Source of the DNA: an uncultured Marvinbryantia sp.
Lineage (GTDB): Bacteria > Bacillota > Clostridia > Lachnospirales > Lachnospiraceae
DNA length: 13,890 bases
Reading direction: 5' to 3'
Assembly (NCBI GenBank): GCA_934394985.1
Contig: CAKRRF010000053.1
Location: 1-13,890 of the forward strand
Position 1 is the stretch's first letter. Every line of letters starts with the position of its first letter. The position numbers and the translations under genes were made by a program. Under the pieces are notes generated by a model. That model worked only from the letters and a program-made list of their open reading frames with translations, ran no database searches and was not told the DNA's origin. Shown here one piece after another: positions 6,623-13,805 of the stretch.

Positions 6623-8431
6623 ATGGACGAAGAACATAGCAGAGAAAGTATTCAAAACGAAAAGGAAACTGCAACAGAACATACACCTGCAAAAGTGGAT
6701 GCAGAAAAGACAGAAAAACCGGAAGTAAAAGAAAACTGGAATACGGTATACAGCAGGGAGAAAAGGCTGGAAGAGCTACGCAGAAAGCGCATGGAAGCGA
6801 CATCACAGACCGCTGTTACGCCGACAGAAAAACAGAGTGAGCAAGAAAGCCCGAAGGAATCCAATACGGATCCGCAGGAAGAGAAACCTGTTGAAAAGAA
6901 CATAAAAAAACAGATCAAAAAGCCGATGAAAAAGTCAGGGAAAAGCTCATCAAAAAATGCGTTTGATCTGGAAAAAATAAAAAAACAGATTCGCAGAAGC
7001 TGGCATCTGTGGTTGTCTGAGAGAGAATTGCAAAAAAAGAGACACGCTGATATTCGTACGGAACTGACACCTAAGGAATATGGAAAATATCTGACACGGG
7101 AATGGTTTAGCGGAGAATGGAAGACCAGTCTGCTTACCCCTGTGATCGGTATTGGAGTACTTGTTTTTTGTGTGAACATAATTCATGGTGCAATGGGAAA
7201 GGCGGAAGTCGTTCCGGAGACAGAAACGGAAACTGAATCAGAGACGGCAGTTTTATATCCGGAAAAAGATATTACAATTGGAAGTACAGGCTGTATGCTG
7301 CTGCATTCACCATTTATCGATTCCTATCCGGATGCTGAGGGAAATTATGATTTTTCTGCGATTTATAAATACATCACTCCATATTACAGTGCACCGGATT
7401 TTATGACTTGCGAATTTGAGGGCTCTCTGGCGGGACCTGAGGCAGGCTATTCCGGATATCCGCTGTTTCTTTCACCGGATGTAATTATTGAAAATATCAG
7501 AGACAGTGGCGTAGATCTTCAATTTCTGGCTACCAATCATGTATATGATGGCGGTTCTGATGGATTTCATCGTACCATGCAGGCATATAATGAGAAAAAT
7601 ATTGCTTTTTCCGGTATCAGAGAAACGAATCAGGAAAAGCAGTATACGGTAGAAGAGATCAATGGCGTCAAGGTGGGATTTATTGATTACGTATACGAGA
7701 CTGATGGCGAAGGAACAAATCTGAACGGAATTCCACTTATGCAGGAAGACTGGGATCTGGTAAATACGTTTGATTATAATGATTTGGACAGCTTTTATGC
7801 GGAAATGAAAAGCAATATCGCATCTATGAAAGCAGATGGCGCACGTTTTCTTATTGCTCAGATGCACTGGGGAACAGAATATCAGCTGGAAGAGTCAGAC
7901 TATCAGGATCAGATAGCACAAAAGCTTTGTGACCTGGGAATCAATGCGATTATCGGTGGACATCCTCACTGTGAGCAGCCGATTGATGTGCTGGATACTT
8001 CAGACGGAAGCGGTCATATGTTCTGTATTTATTCAGAAGGTAATGCGCTGAGCAATCAGAGAACCTATCTGATGGATGAAATGCCGACCGGACATACTGA
8101 GGACGGTGCGATGATTACACTGACCCTGCATCAGAGCAGCGACGGAAGCGTAGAGATCCGTGATATAGATCTGCTGCCAACCTGGGTGTACCGTTATCAG
8201 GATAACGCAGGATCCAAGTATTACATACTTCCACTGGATGACGTGGATAATATAGAAAAAACTACCGGAATCAGTGACATCCGACAGGAAGCACAGGATT
8301 CCCGTGACCGTACCATGGAAGAACTGGGGCCGGGGCTGGAAAAGGCCAAACAGATCTATGGAGGTAAACCTATAGAAGACACAAAAACAGAAATCAGTGG
8401 TAATGCATTGATGAATCTGGGTGTAGAGTAA
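6623..8431 (+). CDS. Membrane-anchored CapA/PGA_cap-domain protein
   Basis: 602 residues from the chosen start. An ATG at 6608 in the same frame is less likely: AGGGAG (6611-6616) sits correctly before the ATG at 6623. Residues 1-165 are charged, Lys/Glu-rich, low complexity and probably cytoplasmic and largely disordered. One hydrophobic segment (about 169-190, LLTPVIGIGVLVFCVNII) is followed by an acidic Glu/Thr linker. Residues 215-500 are then an external CapA-type metallophosphatase-like domain (poly-gamma-glutamate capsule synthesis family), with GSTGCMLLH, CEFEGSLAGP, LATNHVYDGG, AQMHWGTEY, GGHPHCEQPIDV and YSEGNALSNQR. The last replaces the common SLGN by SEGN. No capB/capC-like genes are nearby, so a role in capsule is not supported; the substrate is unknown. 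Its own promoter and terminator flank it. Confidence 0.88.
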   Translation: MDEEHSRESIQNEKETATEHTPAKVDAEKTEKPEVKENWNTVYSREKRLEELRRKRMEATSQTAVTPTEKQSEQESPKESNTDPQEEKPVEKNIKKQIKKPMKKSGKSSSKNAFDLEKIKKQIRRSWHLWLSERELQKKRHADIRTELTPKEYGKYLTREWFSGEWKTSLLTPVIGIGVLVFCVNIIHGAMGKAEVVPETETETESETAVLYPEKDITIGSTGCMLLHSPFIDSYPDAEGNYDFSAIYKYITPYYSAPDFMTCEFEGSLAGPEAGYSGYPLFLSPDVIIENIRDSGVDLQFLATNHVYDGGSDGFHRTMQAYNEKNIAFSGIRETNQEKQYTVEEINGVKVGFIDYVYETDGEGTNLNGIPLMQEDWDLVNTFDYNDLDSFYAEMKSNIASMKADGARFLIAQMHWGTEYQLEESDYQDQIAQKLCDLGINAIIGGHPHCEQPIDVLDTSDGSGHMFCIYSEGNALSNQRTYLMDEMPTGHTEDGAMITLTLHQSSDGSVEIRDIDLLPTWVYRYQDNAGSKYYILPLDDVDNIEKTTGISDIRQEAQDSRDRTMEELGPGLEKAKQIYGGKPIEDTKTEISGNALMNLGVE

Positions 8432-8449
8432 AAAAGTTCGAACTATATG

Positions 8450-8496
8450 GGAGCAGAAGAGGGCCACTATAAAAGGACCGTTTTTCTGCTCCTTTT
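8450..8496 (+). terminator. Terminator after the CapA-like gene
   Basis: GGAGCAGAA (8450-8458) pairs with TTCTGCTCC (8484-8492), followed by TTTT. The loop is long (25 nt) but contains GG.C/GG.CC elements that can extend the stem. It separates the CapA-like gene from the SOS gene. Confidence 0.8.
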
Positions 8497-8536
8497 CATA
8501 TAAAGACATCCGTTTTTAAATAACCTTTTCAAATAA

Positions 8537-8550
8537 CAAACAAATGTTCG
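8537..8550 (+). promoter_or_regulatory. LexA box 1 upstream of yneA-like gene
   Basis: CAAACAAATGTTCG matches 12 of 14 positions of CGAACATATGTTCG. It lies upstream of the -35. Confidence 0.75.
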
Positions 8551-8558
8551 AAAACACA

Positions 8559-8587
8559 TTGACAAACATATGTTCTTATTCTATAAT
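8559..8587 (+). promoter_or_regulatory. Consensus sigma-A promoter of yneA-like gene
   Basis: Perfect TTGACA (8559-8564), exactly 17 bp, perfect TATAAT (8582-8587). Such a strong promoter needs a repressor; LexA box 2 overlaps its -35 and spacer. The predicted transcription start is near 8594. Confidence 0.9.
8563..8576 (+). promoter_or_regulatory. LexA box 2 overlapping the -35
   Basis: CAAACATATGTTCT matches 12 of 14 positions of the DinR/LexA consensus, with the perfect ACATATGT core. It covers the end of the -35 and the first half of the spacer, so bound LexA would block RNA polymerase. Confidence 0.82.
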
Positions 8588-8603
8588 ACAAACATATAGA
8601 AAC

Positions 8604-8617
8604 AGAACAAATGTTTG
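8604..8617 (+). promoter_or_regulatory. LexA box 3 downstream of the promoter
   Basis: AGAACAAATGTTTG matches 11 of 14 positions of the consensus. It lies about 10 nt past the predicted transcription start, where it could add a roadblock or support cooperative binding. Confidence 0.65.
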
Positions 8618-8640
8618 TATTTAAAAACGGGGGATGAAAA

Positions 8641-8973
8641 ATGAGCAGAAAAAAAAGATTAAGAAGAAAACAGATTCAGAGGAACAGGAGAATTTCTATC
8701 TGTATGTCGATCCTGTCCATATCATTTTTGCTATTTGTTTTTTTCTGTAATTTTGAAGCTGTTGCAGAAAAGCCAGCTTCATATAAATATTACACAGAGA
8801 TTCGCATAGACCGGGGAGATACCCTCTGGAGTATCGCAGACCGTTATATGTCGGAGGAATATACTTCCAGAAGAGCATATGTCAGAGAAATACAGAAGAT
8901 CAATGATCTTGGGTGTGATTTGCAGTATGGACAGCGGATTCTGGTTCCGTATTATTCAGAAGATGTAAAATAA
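8641..8973 (+). CDS. yneA: YneA-like SOS cell-division inhibitor (TM + LysM)
   Basis: 110 residues, the size and layout of Bacillus YneA, which delays septation during DNA damage. A strongly basic N-terminus ([17 protein letters not shown]) is followed by one membrane span (about 18-37), then an extracellular LysM domain (about 52-104) with [26 protein letters not shown] and [12 protein letters not shown]. The start has a GGGGGA site 6 nt ahead. Three LexA-like boxes and a consensus promoter precede it, so SOS control is strongly supported by sequence. lexA itself lies about 5 kb away, not adjacent as in Bacillus. The LysM fold is clear; the division-inhibitor role is inferred from architecture plus regulation. 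Confidence 0.85.
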   Translation: MSRKKRLRRKQIQRNRRISICMSILSISFLLFVFFCNFEAVAEKPASYKYYTEIRIDRGDTLWSIADRYMSEEYTSRRAYVREIQKINDLGCDLQYGQRILVPYYSEDVK

Positions 8974-9090
8974 GACCAGATTGTACTTTTTTTTGATAAA
9001 TATAAAATATTATCGCATTTTGTCCATGTTTTATGTTATTCTGTTTATGTACATTTTATTGCTTTTATGGTTAAATGAGGGCAAAGAGAT

Positions 9091-9098
9091 AAAGGAGG
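9091..9098 (+). promoter_or_regulatory. Ribosome site that fixes the galE start
   Basis: AAAGGAGG lies 8 nt before the ATG at 9107. It rules out the in-frame upstream ATG at 8981 as the galE start. Confidence 0.88.
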
Positions 9099-9106
9099 AA
9101 CTGACC

Positions 9107-10123
9107 ATGGCAATTTTGGTAACAGGTGGCGCAGGATATATAGGAAGCCATACCGTAGTAGAACTTCAGACAGCAGGTTATGATGTAGTTGTAGTAGATA
9201 ATTTAAGCAATGCAAGCGAGAAATCACTGGAAAGAGTCAGTGCGATTACAGGTAAACCGGTTACTTTTTATAAAGCAGATATTTTAGACAGAGAAGCTTT
9301 GAATGAGATCTTTGAAAAGGAACAGATTGATTCCTGTATTCATTTTGCAGGATTAAAGGCAGTAGGAGAATCTGTCGCAAAGCCTTGGGAGTATTATGAG
9401 AACAATATTGCAGGTACCCTGACACTGGTAGATGTGATGAGAAAGCACAATGTAAAGAATATCATTTTCTCCTCCTCTGCAACTGTTTATGGAGATCCGG
9501 CGATGATTCCGATTACAGAAGAGTGCCCGAAGGGACAGTGTACCAATCCATATGGCTGGACAAAGTCCATGCTGGAGCAGATCCTGACAGATATTCAGAA
9601 AGCAGATCCGGAATGGAATGTGGTACTGTTAAGATACTTTAACCCAATTGGTGCTCATAAGAGCGGTACAATGGGTGAGAACCCGAATGGTATTCCAAAC
9701 AATCTGATGCCATATATTACTCAGGTAGCAGTCGGAAAGTTAAAAGAACTGGGTGTATTTGGCAATGATTATGACACACCGGACGGAACTGGTGTCAGAG
9801 ATTATATCCATGTAGTTGACCTGGCAAAAGGTCATGTTAAGGCTCTGAAGAAGCTGGAAGGCCATCAGGGACTGAATATTTACAATCTGGGTACCGGTAA
9901 GGGCTACAGTGTTCTCGATATTGTAAAGAACTTTGAAGCAGCTACCGGCGTGAAGATCCCATATGTGATTAAGCCAAGAAGACCTGGCGATATTGCGACC
10001 TGCTATTCCGATGCATCCAAGGCAGAAAAAGAACTGGGCTGGAAAGCAGAAAATGGTATCCGCGAGATGTGTGCAGACAGCTGGAGATGGCAGTCACAGA
10101 ATCCAAACGGATACGAAGATTAA
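9107..10123 (+). CDS. galE: UDP-glucose 4-epimerase
   Basis: Interconverts UDP-glucose and UDP-galactose with bound NAD, for galactose use and for supplying UDP-galactose to surface glycans. It has 338 residues, the family length. The Rossmann motif GGAGYIG is at 7-13, the catalytic serine region SSSATVYG at 122-129, and the active-site YxxxK at Y149-K153 (NPYGWTKSM). RYFNPIGAH and the C-terminal KPRRPGDI motif confirm extended SDR galE. The frame is open 42 codons further upstream, but that stretch is AT-rich and the AAAGGAGG site supports 9107. No galK or galT is adjacent, so a role in cell-surface polysaccharide is as likely as the Leloir pathway. I see no convincing promoter in the 133 nt upstream. 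Confidence 0.96.
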   Translation: MAILVTGGAGYIGSHTVVELQTAGYDVVVVDNLSNASEKSLERVSAITGKPVTFYKADILDREALNEIFEKEQIDSCIHFAGLKAVGESVAKPWEYYENNIAGTLTLVDVMRKHNVKNIIFSSSATVYGDPAMIPITEECPKGQCTNPYGWTKSMLEQILTDIQKADPEWNVVLLRYFNPIGAHKSGTMGENPNGIPNNLMPYITQVAVGKLKELGVFGNDYDTPDGTGVRDYIHVVDLAKGHVKALKKLEGHQGLNIYNLGTGKGYSVLDIVKNFEAATGVKIPYVIKPRRPGDIATCYSDASKAEKELGWKAENGIREMCADSWRWQSQNPNGYED

Positions 10124-10974
10124 AAAATTTCCCTTTTCCGGAACTGTGACGGAGAGCATCCGAACTGTTTACGAAACAGTCGGCTGAAGTACAGCGGATC
10201 GTCATATCCTACCAGATTTGCGATTTCAGAAATATTATTATCAGTTGTTTCCAACATCACCCTGGCATTCATCATCCGTACAGACTGGATGAACTGTGCC
10301 GGGGTGATTCCGGTATAAGCCTTAAAATTTTTGATAAAACCCCCGGTATTGATGTTATGCTCAGCTGCATAAGCTTCTATACTGACAGGTTCGCTGTAAT
10401 GCTGACGGAAATATTCTGCCGCCTCATCCATATCCCGGAAGATTTGCATACTTTTCTTATGTGGCTTTACGAAAGACATACGGTGAATGCGGATGAGAAG
10501 CTCCATAAAATAGTGAACCAGCATTTCTTCATAATCTTCTTTGGTAAGCTGAAGCTCCTGTATAATGGACTGAAAGAGATTCTTATATGCCATGGAAGTA
10601 CCGGTATAAAAAATATGCGTATTTGTACTGATACCGTATCGGTTCAGGATATTTTCTACATCATTTCCTGTAAAATGAATCCAACACACTTCTGGTTGGT
10701 CTATCGCATGATAATAATAGCTTTGAGGTTCTTTGGGGCGATAAATCACCATATTGCCGGCTTCTACTTCATGCTCTTTCTCTTCAATGGAAAAATAAGC
10801 TTTTCCTGCAGCCACATATAAGATTTGATAGTCCAGACGTCCCTTTGGACGGTCAATGGGACGCTTATCCAGAGTATACAGGCGACAGATGCCACAACTT
10901 TCAATAAAAAGTGGATGCGTCTGGTCATGAAAATCTGTTTTAGACTGATTCCAGTAGGCAGAGTTGGTATACAT
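10120..10974 (-). CDS. AraC-family transcriptional regulator
   Basis: 284 residues. The N-terminal cupin-type sensor domain spans about residues 20-100 ([42 protein letters not shown]). The C-terminal double helix-turn-helix AraC domain spans about 185-282 ([59 protein letters not shown]). Such proteins usually respond to sugars or surface cues; the ligand is unknown. AGGAG lies 11 nt before the ATG. It diverges from the 5'-nucleotidase gene, sharing a 267-nt intergenic region that is its most likely target. Its stop overlaps the galE stop in TTAA (10120-10123), so there is no room for a terminator between them. Confidence 0.94.
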   Translation of the reverse strand: MYTNSAYWNQSKTDFHDQTHPLFIESCGICRLYTLDKRPIDRPKGRLDYQILYVAAGKAYFSIEEKEHEVEAGNMVIYRPKEPQSYYYHAIDQPEVCWIHFTGNDVENILNRYGISTNTHIFYTGTSMAYKNLFQSIIQELQLTKEDYEEMLVHYFMELLIRIHRMSFVKPHKKSMQIFRDMDEAAEYFRQHYSEPVSIEAYAAEHNINTGGFIKNFKAYTGITPAQFIQSVRMMNARVMLETTDNNISEIANLVGYDDPLYFSRLFRKQFGCSPSQFRKREIF

Positions 10975-11039
10975 GATGATATTGTCTCCTTGTCAGTGAT
11001 AGTAGGATGGTGGAAGTGCAATGCACAGAACAATCCGAA

Positions 11040-11069
11040 AGTATCGTAGTTGAGGACGTTTGCCTCAAC
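11040..11069 (-). promoter_or_regulatory. Predicted araC-type gene promoter with inverted-repeat operator
   Basis: On the minus strand TTGAGG (11068-11063), a 17-bp spacer and GATACT (11045-11040). A perfect 7-bp inverted repeat with a 7-nt spacer, GTTGAGG (11049-11055) and CCTCAAC (11063-11069), covers the -35 and spacer and is a candidate operator. Each hexamer matches consensus at only 4 of 6 positions. Confidence 0.45.
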
Positions 11070-11162
11070 ATCTTTCCATCATCATATCATTTCTGTAACA
11101 AAAATCAAAGCATGAAAACGGTGAAACATGCTGAAACTCTGGAAGCAGAATGATCTTTGGCA

Positions 11163-11191
11163 TGGACAAACGAAATGAAAACAGATATACT
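11163..11191 (+). promoter_or_regulatory. Predicted promoter of the 5'-nucleotidase gene
   Basis: TGGACA (11163-11168), a 17-bp spacer and TATACT (11186-11191), about 50 nt ahead of the start codon. A 6-bp inverted repeat AGCATG/CATGCT (11109-11114, 11127-11132) lies upstream and might be a regulator site. Confidence 0.6.
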
Positions 11192-11241
11192 CAAATCAAA
11201 CGAACAACAACTGTTCAGAGTCCAAAAATCAGGAGGCATTT

Positions 11242-13206
11242 ATGAAAACAGCAAGAAAGATTCTGACAATTATGCTTTTCAGTGCAATATTTTTTTTATT
11301 TGCACAAAATAGTTCTGTGGAGGCAGCTGCTCAGCCAAAAAAAGTAGATGTATTATTTACACATGATACGCATTCTCATTTGAACAGCTTTTCAACCATT
11401 ATCGAAGGAGAGCAAAAAGAAGTTGGTGGATTTGCAAAAATAAAGACACTGATTGATGAAAAAAAAGAAGAAAATCCGGATACACTGATACTGGATGGTG
11501 GCGATTTTTCGATGGGAACGCTGATTCAGACCGTATACGATACGGAAGCCGCCGAGCTTCGAATGCTTGGATATCTTGGGTATGACGTGACGACATTTGG
11601 CAATCATGAATATGATTACCGCTCCAAAGGACTGGCGAATATGCTGATTGCAGCCAAGAATTCCGGTGACCCGTTGCCAGCACTTGTAGTATGTAATGTG
11701 GATTGGGACAGCATGCAACAGGCTGAACTAAGTGATGGACAGAAACAGATTCTGGCAGCATTTGAAGACTATGGAGTGAAGGATTATGTAGTGATCCAAA
11801 AGGGAGCAGTGAAAATCGCTGTGGTTGGTGTGTTTGGAAAAGATGCACTGGAATGTGCACCGACATGCGAATTACTTTTTAAAGATCCGGTAGATGCCGT
11901 AAAGCAGACAGTAGAAGAGATCAAGAAGAATGAGAACGTAGATATGATAGCCTGTGTATCTCATGGCGGAACATGGGCGAATGAAGAACAGTCCGAGGAT
12001 GAAATCCTTGCAAAGGAAGTGCCGGATATTGATTTGATTATCAGTGGACATTCACATACGGAACTGGCCAATGCCATTCAGCACGGAAATACATACATTG
12101 TATCCTGTGGCGAATACGGGAGAAATCTTGGTTCTCTTTCGATGACTCAAAAGGAAGATGGACGCTGGGAAATGAGCGCTTACGAGCTGATTCCAGTGTC
12201 TAAAGAGATAAAGGCAGATCAGGCAACACAAGAGAAAATTGATGCCTTGCTAGATAAGGTGGATACAAATTATCTTGCTGAGTTTGGTTATACAAGAGAA
12301 GAAGTTCTGGCTGAAAATGAAGTTGTATTTAACAGTCTGGAAGAGATGGGTACGAAGCATGAGGAACTAAATCTGGGTGATATCCTGTCAGATGCATATG
12401 TTTATGCAGTGGAGCATTCGGAGTATTATGATGGCGATCCGGTGGATGTTGCAGTTGTTCCAAGTGGAACGGTACGTGATACCTATACAAAAGGTGAGAT
12501 TACGGTAGAAGATGTATTCAATTCATTTTCCCTTGGAATCGGAAAAGACGGCGTACCGGGATATCCATTAATCAGCGCATATCTGACAGGAAAGGAATTA
12601 AAGCTGGCAGCAGAAGTAGATGCTTCTATATCAGATTTTATGACGACTGCCAGACTATATTGCAGCGGATTAAATTTTACATACAATCCACATAGAATGA
12701 TCCTGAATAAGGTAACAGACTGTTATCTGAGCCGGACTGACGGAGAGCGGACAGAAATCCAGGATGATAAGCTGTACCATGTGGTGACGGATTTGTACAC
12801 CGGGCAAATGCTTGGATCTGTGATGAAAATGTCTTATGGTTTGTTGTCACTTGAACCAAAAGATGAAGAAGGTAATCCAATTGAAAATCTGGAAGATCAT
12901 GCAATCCTGGAAAATGGCAAAGAACTAAAAGCATGGGATGCAATTGCAAGATATATGCAGTCTTTTGATGATACCGATGGTGACGGGATTGCCAATGTAT
13001 CTGAATATTATGCAACAACACACGGACGTAAGGTCATAGACAACAGCAGAAATATCATTGATCTGGTGAAGCATCCGAATAAATATTCAGCTATCATTAT
13101 GATCAGTTGTCTGATTGTTATTTTATTCATTGTATTTTTGATATTCCTGATTCGAAAGATAATTCGCAAAATCAGAAAAGCAAGAAAGGTGAAAAAGAAA
13201 AAATGA
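11242..13206 (+). CDS. Surface-anchored 5'-nucleotidase/UshA-type metallophosphatase
   Basis: 654 residues. The signal peptide is about residues 1-30 (KTARKI, hydrophobic core, SVEAAA). The N-terminal metallophosphatase domain shows D42-x-H44 (FTHDTHSH), GGD (86-88), GNHE (120-123), SHGG (near 240) and SGHSH (268-272). A C-terminal 5'-nucleotidase substrate domain follows (LNLGDILSDAYVYA; AVVPSGTVRDTY; EVDASISDF). A DTDGDGI calcium-loop-like motif (about 577-583) and one C-terminal membrane span (about 616-637) with a 17-residue basic tail end the protein. No LPxTG motif is present, so it is probably tethered by the TM segment. It likely dephosphorylates extracellular nucleotides or sugar nucleotides; exact substrate unknown. 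AGGAGG precedes the ATG. It overlaps the flavodoxin gene by ATGA. Confidence 0.93.
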   Translation: MKTARKILTIMLFSAIFFLFAQNSSVEAAAQPKKVDVLFTHDTHSHLNSFSTIIEGEQKEVGGFAKIKTLIDEKKEENPDTLILDGGDFSMGTLIQTVYDTEAAELRMLGYLGYDVTTFGNHEYDYRSKGLANMLIAAKNSGDPLPALVVCNVDWDSMQQAELSDGQKQILAAFEDYGVKDYVVIQKGAVKIAVVGVFGKDALECAPTCELLFKDPVDAVKQTVEEIKKNENVDMIACVSHGGTWANEEQSEDEILAKEVPDIDLIISGHSHTELANAIQHGNTYIVSCGEYGRNLGSLSMTQKEDGRWEMSAYELIPVSKEIKADQATQEKIDALLDKVDTNYLAEFGYTREEVLAENEVVFNSLEEMGTKHEELNLGDILSDAYVYAVEHSEYYDGDPVDVAVVPSGTVRDTYTKGEITVEDVFNSFSLGIGKDGVPGYPLISAYLTGKELKLAAEVDASISDFMTTARLYCSGLNFTYNPHRMILNKVTDCYLSRTDGERTEIQDDKLYHVVTDLYTGQMLGSVMKMSYGLLSLEPKDEEGNPIENLEDHAILENGKELKAWDAIARYMQSFDDTDGDGIANVSEYYATTHGRKVIDNSRNIIDLVKHPNKYSAIIMISCLIVILFIVFLIFLIRKIIRKIRKARKVKKKK

Positions 13207-13721
13207 GCAGAAATTTAATTATTTATTATTCTCGTAAAGGAGAAAATTACGTAAATGGAGAGATTGTAAATCTGAAAAAAGGTAATACAGAGATTTGCGC
13301 AGAATTTATTCAGAAAGCAGTAGGCGGAGATCTTTTTGAAATTGAAACCGTAAATCCTTATGCCACCAATTACCGCAAATGTACAGAAGAAGCATATAGT
13401 GAGCAGAAGCAGGATGCACGTCCGGAGCTGAAGCATTATCTGAATGGTATGGAACAATATGATAATATCTTTATCTGTGGACCATGCTGGTGTGGAACCT
13501 ATCCGCAGGCTGTCTTTACACAGTTGGAAAAACTGGATTTTACAGGAAAGAAAGTCATGGGACTTATGACCCATGAAGGCAGCAAGCTGGGAAGATCCGA
13601 ACAGGATTTAAAAAAATTCTGTGAAGGTGCTGAATTTGGAAATGCACTTGCAATTCATGGAGCAGATGCGGATAAATCAGAAAAAGAAATATCAAACTGG
13701 GCAAAGCAAAATGTAAGATAG
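13203..13721 (+). CDS. Flavodoxin-like FMN protein
   Basis: 172 residues, a short-chain flavodoxin of the type common in Clostridia (Flavodoxin_4-like). The FMN phosphate loop region is YYSRKGENYVNGEIVNLKKGNTE (insert-containing form, residues 8-30). The second FMN loop is around CGPCWCGTYP, followed by LDFTGKKVMGLMTHEGS. There is no signal peptide or TM, so it is cytoplasmic. The frame is open further upstream, but the ATG at 13203 fits the family N-terminus (MSRNLIIYYSRKG) and overlaps the upstream stop (ATGA), suggesting translational coupling with the nucleotidase. Its redox partner is unknown. Confidence 0.9.
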   Translation: MSRNLIIYYSRKGENYVNGEIVNLKKGNTEICAEFIQKAVGGDLFEIETVNPYATNYRKCTEEAYSEQKQDARPELKHYLNGMEQYDNIFICGPCWCGTYPQAVFTQLEKLDFTGKKVMGLMTHEGSKLGRSEQDLKKFCEGAEFGNALAIHGADADKSEKEISNWAKQNVR

Positions 13722-13760
13722 AATATGAGATAGAAAGAAGGTATAAGGCAGGAAGATAGC

Positions 13761-13805
13761 ATTTTACCACGGGAAAAATAAGACAAGCCTGTTTCGGGGT
13801 AAAAT
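13761..13805 (-). repeat. Single dispersed copy of the 37-nt hairpin element, inverted
   Basis: Read on the minus strand, bases 13801-13765 start TACCCCGAAA and end CCCGTGGTA, 37 nt in all. This is the same length and the same conserved ends, including the C.T mismatch after TACC, as the six units at 4898-5246. The outer stem is longer here: ATTTTACC (13761-13768) pairs with GGTAAAAT (13798-13805). It lies 39 nt after the flavodoxin gene. No T-tract follows, so it is not a typical terminator. Confidence 0.75.

Larger units (their letters stand above)
8510..8630. repeat. 13-bp perfect inverted repeat enclosing the SOS promoter
   Basis: CCGTTTTTAAATA (8510-8522) is the exact reverse complement of TATTTAAAAACGG (8618-8630), 95 nt apart. 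Immediately inside the right arm, GAACAAATGTTTG (8605-8617) can pair at 11 of 13 positions with CAAACAAATGTTC (8537-8549), after a 14-nt bulge on the left side. The right arm ends within the ribosome site of the LysM gene (G-run 8629-8633). Confidence 0.85.

Noticed and set aside
6652..7179. 175-codon leftward open frame opposite the CapA-like gene
   Set aside because: Mirror of a Lys/Glu-rich low-complexity coding region; no ribosome site or recognisable domain.
8435..8444. AGTTCGAACT palindrome after the CapA-like gene as an SOS site
   Set aside because: The half-sites are in reversed order with no spacer, and it lies downstream of a gene and ahead of a terminator.
8981..9106. In-frame upstream extension of galE that would add a hydrophobic 42-residue segment
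   Set aside because: AT-rich, no ribosome site at 8981, while AAAGGAGG precedes the ATG at 9107 and GalE normally begins at the Rossmann motif.
11049..11069. ACGTTTGC core as a PurR-like operator
   Set aside because: Only a partial half-site of the proteobacterial motif, and no PurR of that type is expected in this group.
11202..11216. GAAC-N7-GTTC upstream of the nucleotidase as a LexA box
   Set aside because: LexA boxes of this group need a 4-bp spacer (GAAC-N4-GTTC).
13107..13202. Longer start of the flavodoxin gene inside the nucleotidase
   Set aside because: The extra 32 residues do not fit the family, and the ATG at 13203 gives the normal N-terminus and an ATGA overlap.
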